From: Alphaproteobacteria bacterium
GTDB lineage: Bacteria > Pseudomonadota > Alphaproteobacteria > UBA7887
NCBI GenBank assembly: GCA_028289725.1
Contig: JANQOH010000170.1
Location: 1 to 6,010 of the forward strand
Direction: 5' to 3'
DNA length: 6,010 nt
Part shown: positions 5,310-6,010 of the stretch, in pieces
Layout of the letters: each line of letters starts with the position of its first letter
Numbering within the stretch: the stretch's first letter is position 1
Notes under the pieces: generated by a model
The model's database searches: none
Told to the model about the DNA's origin: nothing
Seen by the model: the letters and a program-made list of their open reading frames with translations, nothing else
Position numbers and translations under genes: made by a program

Positions 5310-6010
5310 ATGTCGGTTACGAAAAGCGCAGCCGCGCCCAAAACGCATCGCCGGATTTCGGTGACCGATATCATCGGGCGTAAGGGCGATACGTCGCCGG
5401 TTGTCTGTCTCACGGCTTACACGGCGTTGACCGCCAAGCTGCTGGAGGATCACGTCGACTTGCTCTTGGTCGGCGACTCGCTCGGCATGGTGATCTACGG
5501 CATGGAGACGACGGTGGGTGTGTCGCTCGACATGATGATCGCGCACGGCGCGGCTGTGGTGCGCGGCAGCTCAATGCCGTGCATAGTTGTGGACCTGCCA
5601 TTCGGCAGCTATCAGTCGTCACCCTCCACCGCGTTTGATGCCGCGGCACGCGTGATGTCTGAGACCGGGTGCAACGCCGTCAAACTAGAAGGCGGCCGCG
5701 AGATGGCGGAAACGGTCAAATTCCTGGTCGAACGCGGCGTGCCCGTGATGGGACACATCGGCCTCACGCCGCAGCACATTCACCGGTTCGGCGGCTTTCG
5801 CGCCCAAGCCCGCACCGAAGCCGAAGCCAAGGCGCTCGTCGCCGATGCGTTGGCGATCGCTGAGGCCGGTGCCTTTTCCATCGTTCTCGAAGCGGTGCCG
5901 GAATCAAGCGCCCGCTTGGTTACCGAGCAGGTGCCGGTGCCGGTCATCGGGATCGGCGCGGGGAAGGCGGTGGACGGCCAAATCCTGGTTACCGAGGACA
6001 TTGCCGGGCT
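5310..6010 (+). CDS. panB: 3-methyl-2-oxobutanoate hydroxymethyltransferase (ketopantoate hydroxymethyltransferase), 3' end beyond the window
   Basis: From the ATG at 5310 the frame is open to the right edge (233 codons plus 2 bases). The full enzyme is usually about 265-280 residues, so roughly the last 30-45 are missing. PanB transfers a hydroxymethyl group from 5,10-methylenetetrahydrofolate to 3-methyl-2-oxobutanoate, giving 2-dehydropantoate, the first committed step to pantothenate and coenzyme A (EC 2.1.2.11), in the cytosol. Key motifs are intact: LLVGDSLGM with Asp56 and VDLPFGSY with Asp95, whose equivalents bind the metal; VKLEGG with Lys125 and metal-ligand Glu127; GHIGLTPQ with His149; and LEAVPE with Glu194, the expected base. 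VIGIGAG at 212-218 and DGQILVTED at 222-230 are also typical. The first 16 residues are a basic, Ala-rich extension common in alphaproteobacterial PanB. It follows the amidase gene by 25 bases; no panC is visible, though it may lie further right. Confidence 0.96.
   Translation, partial: MSVTKSAAAPKTHRRISVTDIIGRKGDTSPVVCLTAYTALTAKLLEDHVDLLLVGDSLGMVIYGMETTVGVSLDMMIAHGAAVVRGSSMPCIVVDLPFGSYQSSPSTAFDAAARVMSETGCNAVKLEGGREMAETVKFLVERGVPVMGHIGLTPQHIHRFGGFRAQARTEAEAKALVADALAIAEAGAFSIVLEAVPESSARLVTEQVPVPVIGIGAGKAVDGQILVTEDIAG

Overview
The window looks like an ordinary chromosomal stretch of a GC-rich Alphaproteobacterium. This rests on the high GC with matching third-position bias in every gene, the alphaproteobacterial style of the PanB sequence, a proline-rich linker on a thermonuclease-like protein, and a short lipoprotein with a peptidoglycan-binding domain. 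I cannot name the order or genus from the sequence. There is no rRNA, tRNA, CRISPR array, insertion sequence or sign of recent transfer. No gene-free stretch exceeds about 160 bases.

Layout. Bases 2-418 (+) hold the 3' end of a gene for a thermonuclease-fold (SNase-like) protein behind a Pro/Ala/Glu-rich linker; the metal-binding acidic residues of the active site appear lost. Bases 510-1001 (+) encode a small lipoprotein with a glycine-zipper segment and a C-terminal PG_binding_1 domain. An 80-base convergent gap follows. On the minus strand, reading from 3604 down to 1082, a compact three-gene cluster encodes a MoxR-type AAA+ ATPase (282 aa), a GNAT acetyltransferase (157 aa) and a CoxE-type von Willebrand factor A (VWA) protein (392 aa). 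The gaps are 9 and 12 bases, so one transcript is very likely. A 159-base divergent intergenic region separates this operon from a plus-strand pair. The first of that pair (3764-5284) is a Tat-signal-bearing amidase-signature hydrolase resembling indoleacetamide/mandelamide hydrolases. The second (5310 to beyond the right edge) is panB, which starts pantothenate and coenzyme A synthesis.

How the genes may work together. MoxR ATPases and VWA proteins form chaperone pairs that remodel or activate client enzymes, often by cofactor or metal insertion (CoxD/CoxE, NorQ/NorD, CbbQ/CbbO). No obvious client is encoded in the window. A GNAT gene lies between the ATPase and the VWA gene and looks translationally coupled to the latter; this is the most distinctive arrangement here, though its role is inference. 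The amidase and panB are only 25 bases apart and may share a transcript from an extended -10 promoter near 3715-3723, but an exported amidase and a cytosolic biosynthetic enzyme have no clear pathway link. I found no convincing undescribed system; the findings are modest leads.
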